Program-made: the position numbers and the translations under genes
Notes under the pieces: model-generated
The model's input: the letters and a program-made list of their open reading frames with translations, nothing else
Told to the model about the DNA's origin: nothing
Database searches by the model: none
Source of the DNA: Theristus sp. LFF4_11
Taxonomy: Eukaryota; Nematoda; Chromadorea; Monhysterida; Xyalidae
Direction of reading: 5' to 3'
NCBI GenBank assembly: GCA_030248135.1
Contig: JASANC010002876.1
Coordinates: forward strand, 41,277 to 105,276
DNA: 64,000 nucleotides
In this document: piece after piece, positions 34,701 to 46,300 of the stretch
How positions within the stretch are numbered: position 1 is the stretch's first letter
Layout of the letters: every line of letters begins with the position of its first letter

Positions 34701-37700
34701 TTGCGCCCACTCAGGCACACGCAAGCCATCGATGGACTACGACGTGCTGACGTGCGCTCAGCAGGACGGACAGTGCGACTGTCTGGAGCACGTGGTCGGC
34801 AGGCAGTGCCACCTCTGCAAGCCTGGCTACTTCAACATAACCAGTGGTAAGGGAAAAATGTACGGTTTCGCTGTGGAATGGATCATGAAGTTGACACGTA
34901 AGGGAAAACATTTAACGCGCATTCATGATATGGTATTTAGTGACGCATAGCTGTGTTAATCCATATCTACGCGGTCATTAAATACTGCTCCTTTACGGTT
35001 TCGCTGTGGAATGGATCCTAAAGTTTGACCTGTTTTTTTAAATCTTCGTTCAGGCACCGGCTGTCAACCGTGCAACTGCGACGCGTTGGGCAGCGCGAAT
35101 TCGACGTGCGACATCAAGACCGGCCAGTGCCAATGCAAGTCGGGCGTCACCGGGCGCCAATGCGACCAGTGCGCGCCAGGTTTGTCCGAAAAATACAACG
35201 TGGCAATGTTGAGCAGACTGAGTTTCCGTACGACTTCATATTTTTTAAAGTACATGTACGGTGGAGGTGGTCCTCTTCCTCTTTAACACAGGAAAGAAGA
35301 TTACCAATTCTGAGTGTCTCGCTTGTTTCGCCGCAAATTCGGTGATGATTCGAACGCATCGCCGAACTGTGTTTCAGGTTTCTACGGATTCAGCGCTGAC
35401 GGCTGCAAAGCGTGCGAGTGCGACATGATTGGCTCGGTGTCGGCGTATTGCGACGTGCAGACTGGCCAGTGTGACTGCAAGCCGAACGTGGACGGCAGAC
35501 GATGTGACATGTCAGTCGTGACAGTAGTTGCTCCATTGTTTTGTGTAGCGCTGTAGGCATACCAGTCGACGCTAGAAAACAGTTTTTCTGTCGACTGTTG
35601 ATTCTTCATGCTATAAAAAAGTTGCTGCAACCACTTGTTGTGCTTTGCGAGTGTATGACCTATTTTTTTAAACGTGTCCCACTGAAATGACGTCATGTGC
35701 CGCCAAACACGCGCTTGCCGTTCACAGCAAACCAGACTTTCCGTTTAGCCGATTTCTTCCCGTAAACAAATGGTGAATGTCGAATCAGTCACACCAAACT
35801 GACATTTTAGTGCCTGTACTTTGACAAACGGGCGTTTTTAATGCAAATGACGTCATTTTAGTCTGGACACGTTTGAATAAATCCACAATAATTGTACGCA
35901 TTGCACCAACCCAGCTGTCGATTCCACTCCGCTTATCCTGACTCAGGTGTATGGAGAACATGTTCGGGCTGCGCCAGCCGGGTGGTTGCCGTCAATGTGG
36001 CGAATGCTACACGCTGGTGCAGAGCAGGGTCAATCAACACCGAGAACGACTGGCGCAACTCCGCGAAATACTCATTGAAATGACGGAGAACAAAGCGACC
36101 GTGAATGACACCGACTTTGACAAAGCACTGATCGACGTGAAGCATCTGGTGCACGAGCTGGAGGATCACATCAAAGAAGCGCTTGGTCGGTTGCACGTTG
36201 TGGTTGTTGAGGGGTCTGGTGCAGTTTGGTGGAGGTGGACGGTTGGAGGGCATTGGTATGACTTATTTTTTAGACGTGTCCCACTGTAATGACGTCATGT
36301 GCCACAAAACATGCGCTTGTCGTTCACAGCATTCCAGGCTTTCCGTTTAGCCGATTTCTTTCCGTAAACAAATGGTGAATGTCGAATCAGTCACACCAAA
36401 CTGAAATTTTAGTGCCTGTACTTTGACAAACGGGCATTTTTAAAGCAAATGACGTCATTTTAGCCCGGACACGTTTGAATAAATCCACAATAGATTAATT
36501 GAGATGCCGAATTACTGGATTCCAAATACAAAATTCGCACATCAAACTTTATTTTTTGTGATTGTGAGTTGCAGCTGACGGCGACGGCGCACTGGTCGAC
36601 CAGGTGACTGAACTAAGCGAAAACCTGCAGTCAGCGCGCAAACTGATACAAACCGTGGATGGGCTGATAAACGAGAGCAAAATGAAGGTGGCAGACTTGA
36701 ACGATCGAATAGAGGCGTTTGATTCAGACGAGGACGATCAAGACGCCGGTCACACGTTGTTCGGTAGGTTTTTGGCATTGTTCGTTGGTGCGTTGGCAGT
36801 ATCACAGTGAAACAACCGCTATAAATAGCCGTATTTCGACGGTTTTGTAAAACTTATTTTAACGGACTGTATTTTACTGTTATACGAACTTCAAATACCA
36901 AAATGATTTGCATGCAGTTGTTTTGAGAACAGTTGCAACACCAAAATGGTTGTTTTGAGAGCAAAAATCGAACGTTTTTTCAAATTCAGGTCGGGCCCGA
37001 CACAAGCTCGGCGACGTCGAGCGTCTCCTGAACGAGGAGGGCACTGCGGCGCTGCATGACGCCGAAGACAAGGCGAAACAGTTTGGCCAGGAGTCGAAAC
37101 GAATGAGCGAAATCGCCGCTGAGGCACGCCAGCTCGCGGACGCGCACAAAGCAACGGCTGCTGAAATTGAGGAAACTGCGAAACAGGCGTTGAACACGTC
37201 AGAGCAGGCTGAAAAGGTCACCAGGAAATGCAGTTCTTTGCTGAAATTACTACAGCTGATACATAAAGTAGACCTGTTTTCGAATGTTGCCTGTTGGAAA
37301 CCAAAAAACAACAATTACAGAGCGCGAAGGAAGCGATTTTTGGCGCCGAGGACACGAGCAACGAAATCAAACGACTCAACGAACAGCTGAAGCTGGCGGA
37401 GCAAGTGCACCAGCAGACGGAGCAGTTGGCCGCGGAGCAGCAAACGGTGCGAAATCGGCATCGTCCTAGGTTTTTTGACAAAATCTAAGTCAAAAAGAAA
37501 CAAATCTCAAATACATGTATTTCCACGTTTTCCACGACCCCTGACCCTGACCCTGACCTTCAGGCGACCGCTGAAGCGAGCAACAAAGCGACGGGCGTGC
37601 TCACGGACGTCGAGGGTCTGACGCTGCCCGAGGTCGACCCTGAGGGGTTGACGGAGCAGGCGAACGAGCTCGTGAACGAGGCGAAGCTGGCGAAGAAGAA

Positions 37701-40700
37701 CGCTGAGGGCGAAGCGACCAAGAATCGTGAGCTCGTGCACGAGGCTGATCGCGTCCGCGCGGAGGCACGCAACGCGCTGCACCGGGCGCAGCAGGCGCAG
37801 AGGGTCGGTCGCTGGTGAAAAATTGGTACTTTTCAGAAAAACACGGTGGAAAAACTGTTTTCATTGCCAATTTGAAAACTATGTTCTCTTTTCAACTCGA
37901 ACTGATGATGGCACCAAATCACGAATTGGTGTGTTCCACGTTGTGATCTATGTATCTTGCATAATGAGACACAATCCGTTCAGCTGACCGATGAGGTGTT
38001 GCTCGACTTGGACGTGGCGCGCGACCGAGCCAGAGACGCCATGGAGTTGGCCAACAAAACGCTCGTGGACGCGCAGACGACGCTGGAAACGCTAAAAGGT
38101 GAACGAACGTTATCCGTGTTTATCTGTGTTCGTGGTTACAGATTAAATAATGTCAGTAGTGTTTTGCTAGGTTTGTGCGTTTGCTGGTGCGTTTGTCACG
38201 CATGCAATGTGTAACCAAGAAAACATTGTGATAAGATAAAAAACAAACAGATTTTTTTTTTTGTGATTTCATCAGGGTTCGACTCGGTCGTTGCGAGCAG
38301 CCGTGACAAGGCGATCGCGCAGCTCGATCGTGTCCCGGAGACGGAGCAACTGATTGAAGAGGCGAACAATCGAACGACAGAGGCGGAGCAGGCGCTCGGC
38401 AATGCGAAGGAAGACGCGTCAAAGGCGGAGCACATCGCCACCGACGCGCAACGGCAGGCGGAAGACGCATCGAAGGTCGGTCGGTGGTGCACACTTCAGC
38501 TGGAGTGGAGCATACTGCCGAGTGACGCACAAGCCCACTGCATTTGAGAGCGAGCACGCGTTGCTAGCAATGCACCGGTGTGTCGAGTGAGCGTTTGTGC
38601 TCTGGAGGTAGACGTGGATAAGTGAGAAGTGCCGAGTTCCTGCTGCACCTTTCAGCGTGAAGTGACGGTAATCACAAAAACAAAACATCGTCCAATCTAA
38701 ACTCCAAAAGCGTATTTTACTTTTTGCAGTACATTGTGTCAACGATCGTGCGAACGAGCTATTGAGCATGTGTCCATCTCATATAGTCAGCAATTAACCT
38801 ACCGACTTTCACTAAATTCTCGAAAGAACACGTTCAGGAAGCGACGGGCGTGCGTGACCGTGCGGCGCAGACAAAGGCCAGTGCTCAGAACATGAAAAAA
38901 GACGCGGACGAACTGAGTGAGCGACTCGAGAAAGAGCACGAAACACTGGCAAACTATAAAACACAGGCCGCTAAAGATGAAGAGCATGCGCAAAAGGTTG
39001 GTGGGTTGTCACTGGAAATTACACAAGGAAATGGAAATTAAACGTTCGTTAGTTAACGTTGGCTTCAGTTACGTGCAACAACAAGTTTGGCAAAGTACTT
39101 AAAAAAGGGCCACGCGATTTAGAAATCGTGTCGTGTGTGCTATCTTAATGCATTACGGACACGATTAGGGAAAACGATCAGCACGCGAACAAATGATCAG
39201 CACGCGCATGAACTGAAGACACGCCCATTTTTAACGGCTGTGATTCACAATAACGCAGCATTATTGGGATTGATAACATCTATAACGCGTGGGGCATCTG
39301 GGATTGGCTATCTTTCAGCGTTTCAACAGTTGACATCAGCAAATTAAAGATGACAAACGCTCAATAACGCACGTTACAACAATTGTTGCTGACCGTTTCA
39401 AAACGTTAACAAGCGTCTCATTTTCTGTTTTCCACAACTGCGACGTTTTCACAGTTTTGATATTTTATCGTTGAAGGCAGTGACAGCAGCGAGCGAGGCG
39501 CGCGTGGCAGCGGACCATGCAAACAGCACGGTCACTGAGGCACTCGAGATCGTCAAGGACATTGTGGACAGGCTCAGTAAGTTGTCGCAAACGTCACAGC
39601 AAAACAAATCGAATCAAAACTTCCGCAGTAACTGCCGCAGCTACAGTAGTCTAAACTTTAAAGTACAGGGTGAACCAAAAAAGGTTCCAATTCTAAAATG
39701 CTCTCACTGGCGTGTGCTGAGGTGTTTAGAGCTGAAAATTGGAACACTATTAGAAAACAGTTGGAGGTTTTTCTGACTATTTTTTTTTTCACGGTATGTT
39801 GCCCCTATCACTCACTACAGCAGAATATCTGAAAAACATGAAAAATGGACAAATGTGGTGAAATGCAGAGGGTTAATTTAGCTGTAACAAAGACCAAATG
39901 ATGAACGTTGGTGACAACCTGAGTGTTCACAACTCAAAAAAAGATGAAAAAACAATATGCACACACAGTAGCTTGGAAATGCCGAATGCTGAATTGCATT
40001 TAAACAGTCATTGATCAACCTGATGTTTCACTTCGAGTCTGAGCGTGCGTGAGCGGTTCTGCCCAGAACAGATGCGAATTTATCTTTCCAGGTGCAAACT
40101 GTTTTTCTTTTTTTAATTCACACAATTTGCCACTCTGATACAATATTTTTCACCATAGCAGACTGGTTATTTTCTGCAGTGAAAGATGCAATTCCATTTT
40201 CAGTCGTTGCTGCCATCATGGTTAAGTGGACGGCAGAGAAGCGAGTCTGGTGTGCCAATTGGTCGAAACATGCGAATAACTTTTCCATAGTGGTTCGGCA
40301 ATTTGTACAAAATTCAATTTTGCCCCGCATGGCGATACATTAGTTCGGAAGTCCGTTTATGAGCAATGATAAACAGTGAGATTATGAATGAACGTTGTTT
40401 TTCGTCAAAAATCGCTATTTTTTGAAAATTGCACTGTAAAAAATGAACAGAAACGAGTAAACCAAGCAAAATTTGATCACAAAAAATTCTCAAAGTGTTC
40501 TAACAGTGTTCCAAGTTTTAAGCCATGAGGTTCTTGTTTCAGCTAAATCAACCCTCTTTATTTCACCACATTTGTCGATTTTTCATGTTTTTCAGATATT
40601 CTGCTGTAGTGAGTGATAGGGGCAACATACCGTGAAAAAAAATAGTCAGAAAAACCTCCAACTGTTTTCTAATAGTGTTCCAATTTTCAGCTCTAAACAC

Positions 40701-41134
40701 CTCAGCACACGCCAGTGAGAGCATTTTAGAATTGGAACCTTTTTTTGGTTCACCCTGTATATCAGTTAAATCAACAAACGCGTCACTTTTCAGTGCATCG
40801 AATCGATGCATTCTAAGATGAATCTGCATCACCTTGCGGATCAGTTCAATCGTTTTTTGTTGTGAACGCTTCAGAGAACCTGGACGACCTCAGCGATGAC
40901 GAGCTCGTGAACCTTGAAGAGCGACTGGAACAGGCGCAGACGCAACTGCAGCAGGCAAATCTGAAGCAGAGGGTGAAGGAGCTGCAGGCGCTGCAGACGG
41001 AGCAACAGTTGAAACTGAAAAACTACGAAACGCAAATCGATCAACTGAGGAAGGACGTGGAGAACATCGAGCAGATACGCGACAGTCTGCCGGACAAGTG
41101 CTACAATCTGGTGCGCATTGAACAGTCAAACTGA
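22786..41134 (+). CDS. LAMC1: Laminin subunit gamma
   Basis: There are 31 exons, totalling 4953 nt (1650 residues; human gamma-1 has 1609). Exons: 22786-22924, 23189-23335, 23577-23735, 23845-23962, 24463-24646, 29182-29312, 29859-30037, 30708-30811, 30893-30994, 31116-31216, 31485-31732, 32010-32138, 32395-32558, 32667-32793, 32964-33200, 33484-33661, 34236-34361, 34426-34559, 34715-34846, 35054-35179, 35378-35510, 35947-36185, 36575-36763, 36990-37216, 37321-37446, 37564-37803, 37984-38098, 38276-38475, 38838-38996, 39477-39576, 40875-41134. Order: signal peptide; LN domain (about 47-292; [26 protein letters not shown]); EGF-like LE repeats starting [10 protein letters not shown]; laminin IV domain (about 510-695); more LE repeats to about 1030; coiled coil to the end, with a late Cys (DKCYNL) for pairing with the beta chain. 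It is secreted and builds basement-membrane trimers. Intron 11 seems to use a GC donor. The nidogen-site loop reads NVHRNDV instead of NIDPNAV. The symbol follows the vertebrate orthologue. Confidence 0.97.
23963..24302 (+). repeat. 27-bp minisatellite at a laminin exon-intron junction
   Basis: Around 12 copies of a 27-bp unit (AGGTTCAAGATTTTGTTAG plus ATTACAGT) start at the 5' splice site of laminin exon 4. The exon end and donor, TATTACAG/GTTCAATAG, resemble the unit itself. Because 27 is a multiple of 3, the reading frame stays open through the first nine or so copies, to 24197. Confidence 0.95.
24754..25017. mobile_element. Short foldback MITE in laminin intron 5
   Basis: The left end TCGCAGAATTTTT and right end AAATTTTCTGCGA are inverted. 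Inside, repeated TGCACTGCATTTTG motifs on the left face GCAGTGCAG motifs on the right. Confidence 0.6.
25984..28975. mobile_element. 3-kb hAT-like foldback element with 8-bp target duplication
   Basis: The left end CAGGGCGTTTCCTCCCACCC and its reverse complement at the right (…GGGAGGAAACGCCCTG) define the termini. They are flanked by a perfect 8-bp repeat, GCTGGCAC, at 25976-25983 and 28976-28983. Beyond about 185 bp of terminal repeat, each arm is a tandem array of ~150-bp units (AAACGTCATATTCGGACTCA, CGACCTCGATTTGTGTTTATG), about five or six per arm, in opposite orientation. A second palindromic element is nested at the centre. It occupies most of laminin intron 5. Confidence 0.9.
27275..28032. 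mobile_element. Nested pogo/Tc1-like palindromic element
   Basis: The left end CAGTCTATCTCGCTAATATA and right end TATATTAGCGAGATAGAC are inverted, with matching inner arms (GCTCCTCACGCTCCGCACCC and its complement). It sits at a TA inside the array unit GACTAGTTTCCG of the surrounding hAT-like foldback; the right edge lost 3 bp. CAGT ends with a TA target fit pogo-type Tc1/mariner elements. The middle contains a second palindrome, GACGACGTCGTCG. Confidence 0.75.
29608..29745 (+). repeat. Dispersed ~130-bp repeat, copy 1 (laminin intron 6)
   Basis: It begins GCGGTTTCGCCTGGTTAGCG and continues with CCAGGCTCGTCAGT, ending near GCTGAAACATCAGCGAAAC. The same landmarks occur in order at 58801-58930. 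It may be a SINE head, but box A and box B are not convincing. Confidence 0.6.
30062..30309 (+). repeat. 31-bp minisatellite ending in a pogo-like terminus
   Basis: About seven copies of a 31-bp unit (GACCAACCAATCAGCGCTGA plus GAACTGCTCAT) run through laminin intron 7. The array ends in GCATATATTAGCGAGATAGACTG-TA, the intact terminus of the element nested at 27275-28032. The unit itself resembles the subterminal GACCAATCAGCGAGTTGC of that element. Confidence 0.9.
33748..33897. mobile_element. Small foldback MITE, copy 2 (laminin intron 16)
   Basis: GAATACGGAGTCCGCGAAAG at the left pairs with CGCCTGCTCTGTATTC at the right, and GAATAAAGAACG is shared with the copy at 16903-17055. Confidence 0.55.
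34928..34990. mobile_element. ~80-bp palindromic MITE, copy 2 (laminin intron 19, degraded)
   Basis: It retains GGTATTTAGTGACGCATAGC and CTACGCGGTCATTAAATACT of the family seen at 9596-9675 and 60719-60807; the outer ends are eroded. Confidence 0.65.
35656..35890 (+). mobile_element. CRE-bearing MITE, copy 1 (laminin intron 21)
   Basis: 235 bp. Its inverted ends are AAACGTGTCCCACTGAAATG and, as reverse complement, AAACGTGTCCAGACTAAAAT, each running into a perfect TGACGTCA palindrome. The outer edges are TGACCTATTTTTT and AATAAATCCACAATA. Confidence 0.85.
36259..36492 (+). mobile_element. CRE-bearing MITE, copy 2 (laminin intron 22)
   Basis: 234 bp, over 90% alike to the copy at 35656-35890 and in the same orientation one intron later. 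It also keeps two TGACGTCA sites. Confidence 0.85.
39666..40757. mobile_element. Deleted mariner-like element with ~200-bp inverted ends
   Basis: Both ends read CAGGGTGAACCAAAAAAGGT going inward and are flanked by TA (39664-39665, 40758-40759). This matches mariner/Tc1 elements, which commonly start TACAGGGTG. The inverted ends extend about 200 bp. Inside, the frame ending at 40343 contains [17 protein letters not shown], resembling the helix-turn-helix start of mariner-type transposases. The catalytic part is absent. It fills most of laminin intron 30. Confidence 0.8.
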
Positions 41135-43100
41135 GTGCCTGCTGGTGAACACGTTGCTGCAAACGCAAAGTCGTGTGCGTTTCTGCAAAACACCGCCGAA
41201 TTTGAATAATACATAATAATAATAATGTACGATTGTCTTGTTATACGCAAAACAAAGTTTGCTCGAAACTTTTCTGTGAAGCGCGCAAAATTGCGTTTTC
41301 CGTGTTTCTATTTGAAATTCGGAATCAACGCCGTCAGGATGAATGAGATGAGACAACGGAAAGGGCGGTTTTGTCCAACAAATGTGGTCGTTCGGTCACG
41401 CTTGTGTTTTTTTTTAATTCTCAAGCGTTTTTTGTGATTTCACAGTTCTGGGTACGTGTAGAAAAAAATTGTTTCTGTACTTTTTGTTGTTCTCGTTTTG
41501 TTTTATGATTTGTTGCCATTCTGCGCGGTTTAAAGTGTGTGTGTGTATGTGTTTCAGCTATTTGTTTTACACGTGATTGTTGGATTTGTTTCTCTTTGAC
41601 ATGTAGTTTCATTTTCGTTTTTTTGCCCTTAGCTTCAGAACTTGTTATTGTCGCCAACTAGCTGTTTCAACGCAATCCGTTTGTTTCGGTTTTTACTGCA
41701 AGAACAACTTGTCATTATATTCGATTTATTTCAAGATACATAACCAACCTGACTCAAATTTTATACCATTGTTATTCTTGGTGCTGTTCCCCTATTACCT
41801 GCCATTGCATTTTTTCGTTTCACCTGTCAAGAGCTCTTAACCAAAAGTTACGTCTATCCTTTAACAAATATGTCCTAAAAGGTTGTCAGCCCGCCTTACA
41901 TGTTGTTCTCCAACTTCGGCAATGTTGTTTATGATGTTGATTTTTTAATTTCTCCGTCAATTGAATTTATATATGTGAATATTTACAGAATTGTTCGTTT
42001 TTTTAGTCTGATACAGAATCATCGTTTGACAAAATACGTAATGCGGAGCCTGGACCATAAAACAGATTTGCACCTATTTATGGCTTTTTACTCTAGCAGT
42101 TTTTCATTTTTTTTATTTTTATATTTGCCATTTTTTTGCTTTTTGTCTTTGCTGCCGTTTGTACACTGCCTCAAATTGCAATCTCCACGCACGCTGTCTT
42201 GCGCAATTTTTGCAAATACGTTCTGCAAAACTGAATAAAGTTAGTCATGCAAATGATCATCTGCACATTTCCAGTCGAATAAACAGAAAAAACAGTGGAA
42301 TACATCAAAAGTAATTTCTGTCTAGAAGAAACAGGAAAGTCATAAACATGGTAAGAGGTGATGAGTGAGATGGGCCGTTTTAAAAACCGCAATAAAGTAA
42401 AAATTTCAAAAATGCATGTTTTGTTAGCGTGTTGTTGCCACTGCTATTATCTTTCATTTTGGTCCCGGTTCTCTATGCCTTTGCACACAGGGATAGGAAA
42501 AACGTTTCAAGAATCCGCGGGAATTCAAAATTGGGTTACGGTAGCTGACGAAAGACGTCGGATGACGTCATGCGTCTGGTTTGGTGTCCGGCTTTTCCCC
42601 AACGCGTGAAACTTTTGTGCACGCGGTCTTCCTGTAACGATAATAGTTAGTTGCTTGCGGAATCGACAACTTTCAAACGGTTGCACTTATGAGAAAAACA
42701 ACATGAGACATACAACTTTATGTCGCAAGCATGTTGTATTCTCAAAACCGATGCTGATTTTTATGCTGGTTGACCTACAGGAAGATCATTATTTTGTAAT
42801 AATGAAATTGAGCGGGATGACAGCCTCGTGTGACACCCGATGTCAACATGCACAAAAACTATATTGCGCTCATCTCTGCATTTTTAATATGGCAAAATTC
42901 AATGAACGCAGACAATGAAATTGTCGTACATGTATTTCTGCGAATATAATCAACAAAAAGAACAAAACGATAATTCAAGTGTGAACACTGGAAACCAGTT
43001 CCAAGCGGCTTGCAGTCGTAGCCAAAGGTGATGCAGCGCTCAGTGCTTCTGTTGATTGGCTACTACCACACAAAAATGTTTGGGAAGGTTTTCCAGTGCA
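41135..43100. other. Downstream of laminin: 3' UTR and intergenic
   Basis: No coding exon was recognised. The 112-codon frame at 41900-42238 is Phe/Leu-rich because the DNA is T-rich and is taken as chance. AATAAA-type signals near 41204 (AATAAT) and 42233 are possible laminin poly(A) signals. Confidence 0.4.
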
Positions 43101-43111
43101 TGAACATCGAA

Positions 43112-43318
43112 TAGCGGTTGTTGTTGTTGTTGGGATTTTAAGCGATGTTTTTAGCCAGTGCTAACCCAGAGACGCGTACAGAACGCCATTGAGTAGGGCG
43201 CCCATCGAGTTTTTCTGTCATTAAGTGCCTATACACCCCTCGGCGGAGCTCGATCCCCCGAGAGCACAGACAAGAGTGTAATGCACTACCACCAGGCCAC
43301 GAGAGGTTCTTGCTAACC
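43112..43318 (-). mobile_element. tRNA-derived SINE with (AAC)n tail, copy 1
   Basis: Read on the minus strand it has a box-A-like TGGCCTGGTGG, a box-B-like GGGATCGAGCTCC, a body with CTTAATGACAGAAAAACTCG, and a tail of AAC repeats (the GTTGTTGTTG run at 43120). A second copy is at 50880-51058. Confidence 0.75.
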
Positions 43319-43326
43319 AGAATAAA

Positions 43327-46300
43327 ATCATGCGGATGCGCGAGCGAGCGAAGCGAGCGGACAGCGCATCACGCATTATATGGCTGAATGTGGACCTGCG
43401 CGCGTTTTCAAAATTTAGTCGCTGTCCTGCAGCAACGAACATACATGCTGCAAACTTGATACTGTGCACACGAAGAGACCTGCCAAAGTTGCAAACTGTG
43501 CCGAAGAAAAATTTCCGCCAGACTTCTTTACGTACGTTCTAGACGTGAATTACCTATTCTGAAATCTTGGTTACTTATTCTTCTGTCTCCTTTTTTTTTC
43601 AGCTATGTCATCAAGATGTGTTACCCCTTTCAATTTTTACCTGCGACATTTTGACAGTCAAACAAAAATGTTTCCTGGGGTAATTCAATCCGGAGATTTC
43701 GGAAATTGGGTTAATTTTTTACCCAAACCTTGTTTTTGGGTAAAAAATTGGGCATTTTTAAAAGTTCGCAGGGTTTTCACTGGGTTTTGAGTGTTCGCCC
43801 TTTCAATTTTTGTCTAAAGTTGTTTCAAAACCGAAAAAAATAGTTTCCTGGGGTAACTTCATCCGTAGATTTTGAAAATCCGATTACTTTTTTGCCCCGA
43901 ACTTTTTTGGGACAAAAAATTGGGCATTTTCAAAATTTTGGAGGTTTTGACCTGGTTTCAAATGTCGCCCTTTCAATTTTTGTCTGAAATTGTTTCATGA
44001 CCGAACAAAAAAAATTTCCTGGGGTAATTTCAGCTGTAGATGTTGAAAATTCGGTTACTTTTTTGCCCCGACCCTTTTTGGGCAAAAATTGGGCAATTTT
44101 TGTCTAAAGTTGTTTCATAACTGAACAAAGTAGTTTCCTGGGGTAATTTCATCCGTAGATTTTAAAAATTCAATTACTTTTTTGCCACGACCCTTTTTTT
44201 GGGCAAAAAATTGGGCATTTTCAAAATTTCGGAGGTTTTGACCTATTTTCAAATGTCGCCCTTTCAATTTTTGTCTGTAATTGTTTCGTAGTCGAAAAAA
44301 AGTTTCCTGGGGTAATTTCAGCTGTAGATTTTGAAAGTCCGGTTACTTTTTTGCCCCGACCCTTTTTGGGCAAAAATTGGGCAATTTTTGTCTAAAGTTG
44401 TTTCATAACCGAACAAAATAGTTTCCTGGGGTAATTTCATCCGTAGATTTTAAAAATTCAATTACTTTTTTGCCACGACCTTTTTTTGGGCAAAAAATTG
44501 GGCATTTTCAAATGTTCAAAGGTTTTGACCTGGTTTCAAATATCGCCCTTTCAATTTTTGTTTAAAATTGTTTCATGCCGAACAAAAAAGTTTCCTGGGG
44601 TAATTTCAGATGTAGATGTTGAAAATCCGGTTACTTTTTTCCCCGACCCTTTTTGGGCAAAAATTGTGCAATTTTTGTCTAAAGTTGTTTCGTAACCGAA
44701 CAAAATAGTTTCCTGGGGTAATTTCAACCGTAGATTTTAAAAATTCAATTACTTTTTTGCCACGACTTTTTTTGGGCAAAAAATTGGGCATTTTCAAAAG
44801 TTCAAAGGTTTTGACCTGGTTTCAAATGTCGCCCTTTCAATTTTTGTTTAAAATTGTTTCATGCCGAACGAAAAAGTTTCCTGGGGTAATTTCAGCTGTA
44901 GATGTTGAAAATCCGGTTACTTTTTTGCCCCGACCCTTTTTGGGCAAAAATTGGGCAATTTTTGTCTAAAGTTGTTTCATAACCGAACAAAATAGTTTCC
45001 TAGGGTAATTTCATCCGTAGATTTTAAAAATTCAATAACTTTTTTGCCACGACCTTTTTTGGGCAAAAAAATTAGGCATTTTCAAAAGTTCAAAGGTTTT
45101 GACCTGGTTTCAAATGTCGCCCTTTCAATTTTTGTGTAAAATTGTGTCATGACCGAACAAAAAAGTTTCCTGGGGTAATTTCAGCTGTAGATTTTGAAAG
45201 TCCGGTTACTCTTTTGCCCCGACCCTTTTTGGGCAAAAATTGGGCAATTTTTGTCTAAAGTTGTTTCATAACCGAACAAAATAGTTTCCTGGGGTAATTT
45301 CATCCGTAGATTTTGAAAATTCAACTACTTTTTTGCCACGACCTTTTTTTGGCAAAAAATTGGGCATTTTCAAAATTTCGGAGGTTTTGACCTGGTTTCA
45401 AATGTCGCCCTTTCAATTTTTGTCTGTAATTGTTTCGTAGTCAAAAAAAAGTTTCCTGGGGTAATTTCAGCTGTAGATTTTGAAAGTCCGGTTACTCTTT
45501 TGCCCCGACCCTTTTTGGGCAAAAATTGGGCAATTTTTGTCTAAAGTTGTTTCATAACCGAACAAAATAGTTTCCTGGGGTAATTTCATCCGTAGATTTT
45601 GAAAATTCAACTACTTTTTTGCCACGACCTTTTTTGGGCAAAAAATTGGGCATTTTCAAAATTTCGAAGGTTTTGACCTGGTTTCAAATGTCGCCCTTTC
45701 AATTTTTGTCTGAAATTCAAATTTCACCTTCGAAACTTTTGCAGTCGAACAAAAACGTTTCTCAAGATAGTTTCATCCGTAGATTCTGAAAATTTAGTTA
45801 AATTTTTTCCCCGACCCTTTCAGACACAGCGCATTAAAACCCCTGGCCTACACCAACAGGACGAATACAATGCGTAGCAACCCTAAATTCAAGGATATAA
45901 TTAGTTGAAACAAACAAAATTATAAAAACGGCAAATTCGTAACCAAAATCGTGACGAATCAGCCGTGGAAACTGGCGAAATCGGTCCAAAAACAAAACAA
46001 ACAGGAGACCTGTGGAGTCCAACATAATTCAATGCGCTGATCAGGGATTTTGGCTTAGATTTCTTAAAGGAGCACAGTTTTAGATACTGAATCGTGACCA
46101 TTTCGGGTAAATCGGCCGTGGAAGCTGACGGGCGACATCTCTCAAAAACGAAAAATGAAATCAGTGCGCTGTAAGTCGAATGGGAAATTCGGAAGAATAT
46201 ATGCCCAACGCATTCTGAATTTTGTCCGATTTTGGGAATTATGTAAAAGTCAGAATATTATCTAAAAATGCGGAGGACGCATATAAAAGGAGGAATATGG

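Noticed and set aside
41900..42238. 112-codon Phe/Leu-rich frame after laminin
   Set aside because: Composition follows T-rich DNA; no homology recalled, no splice signals, probably 3' UTR.
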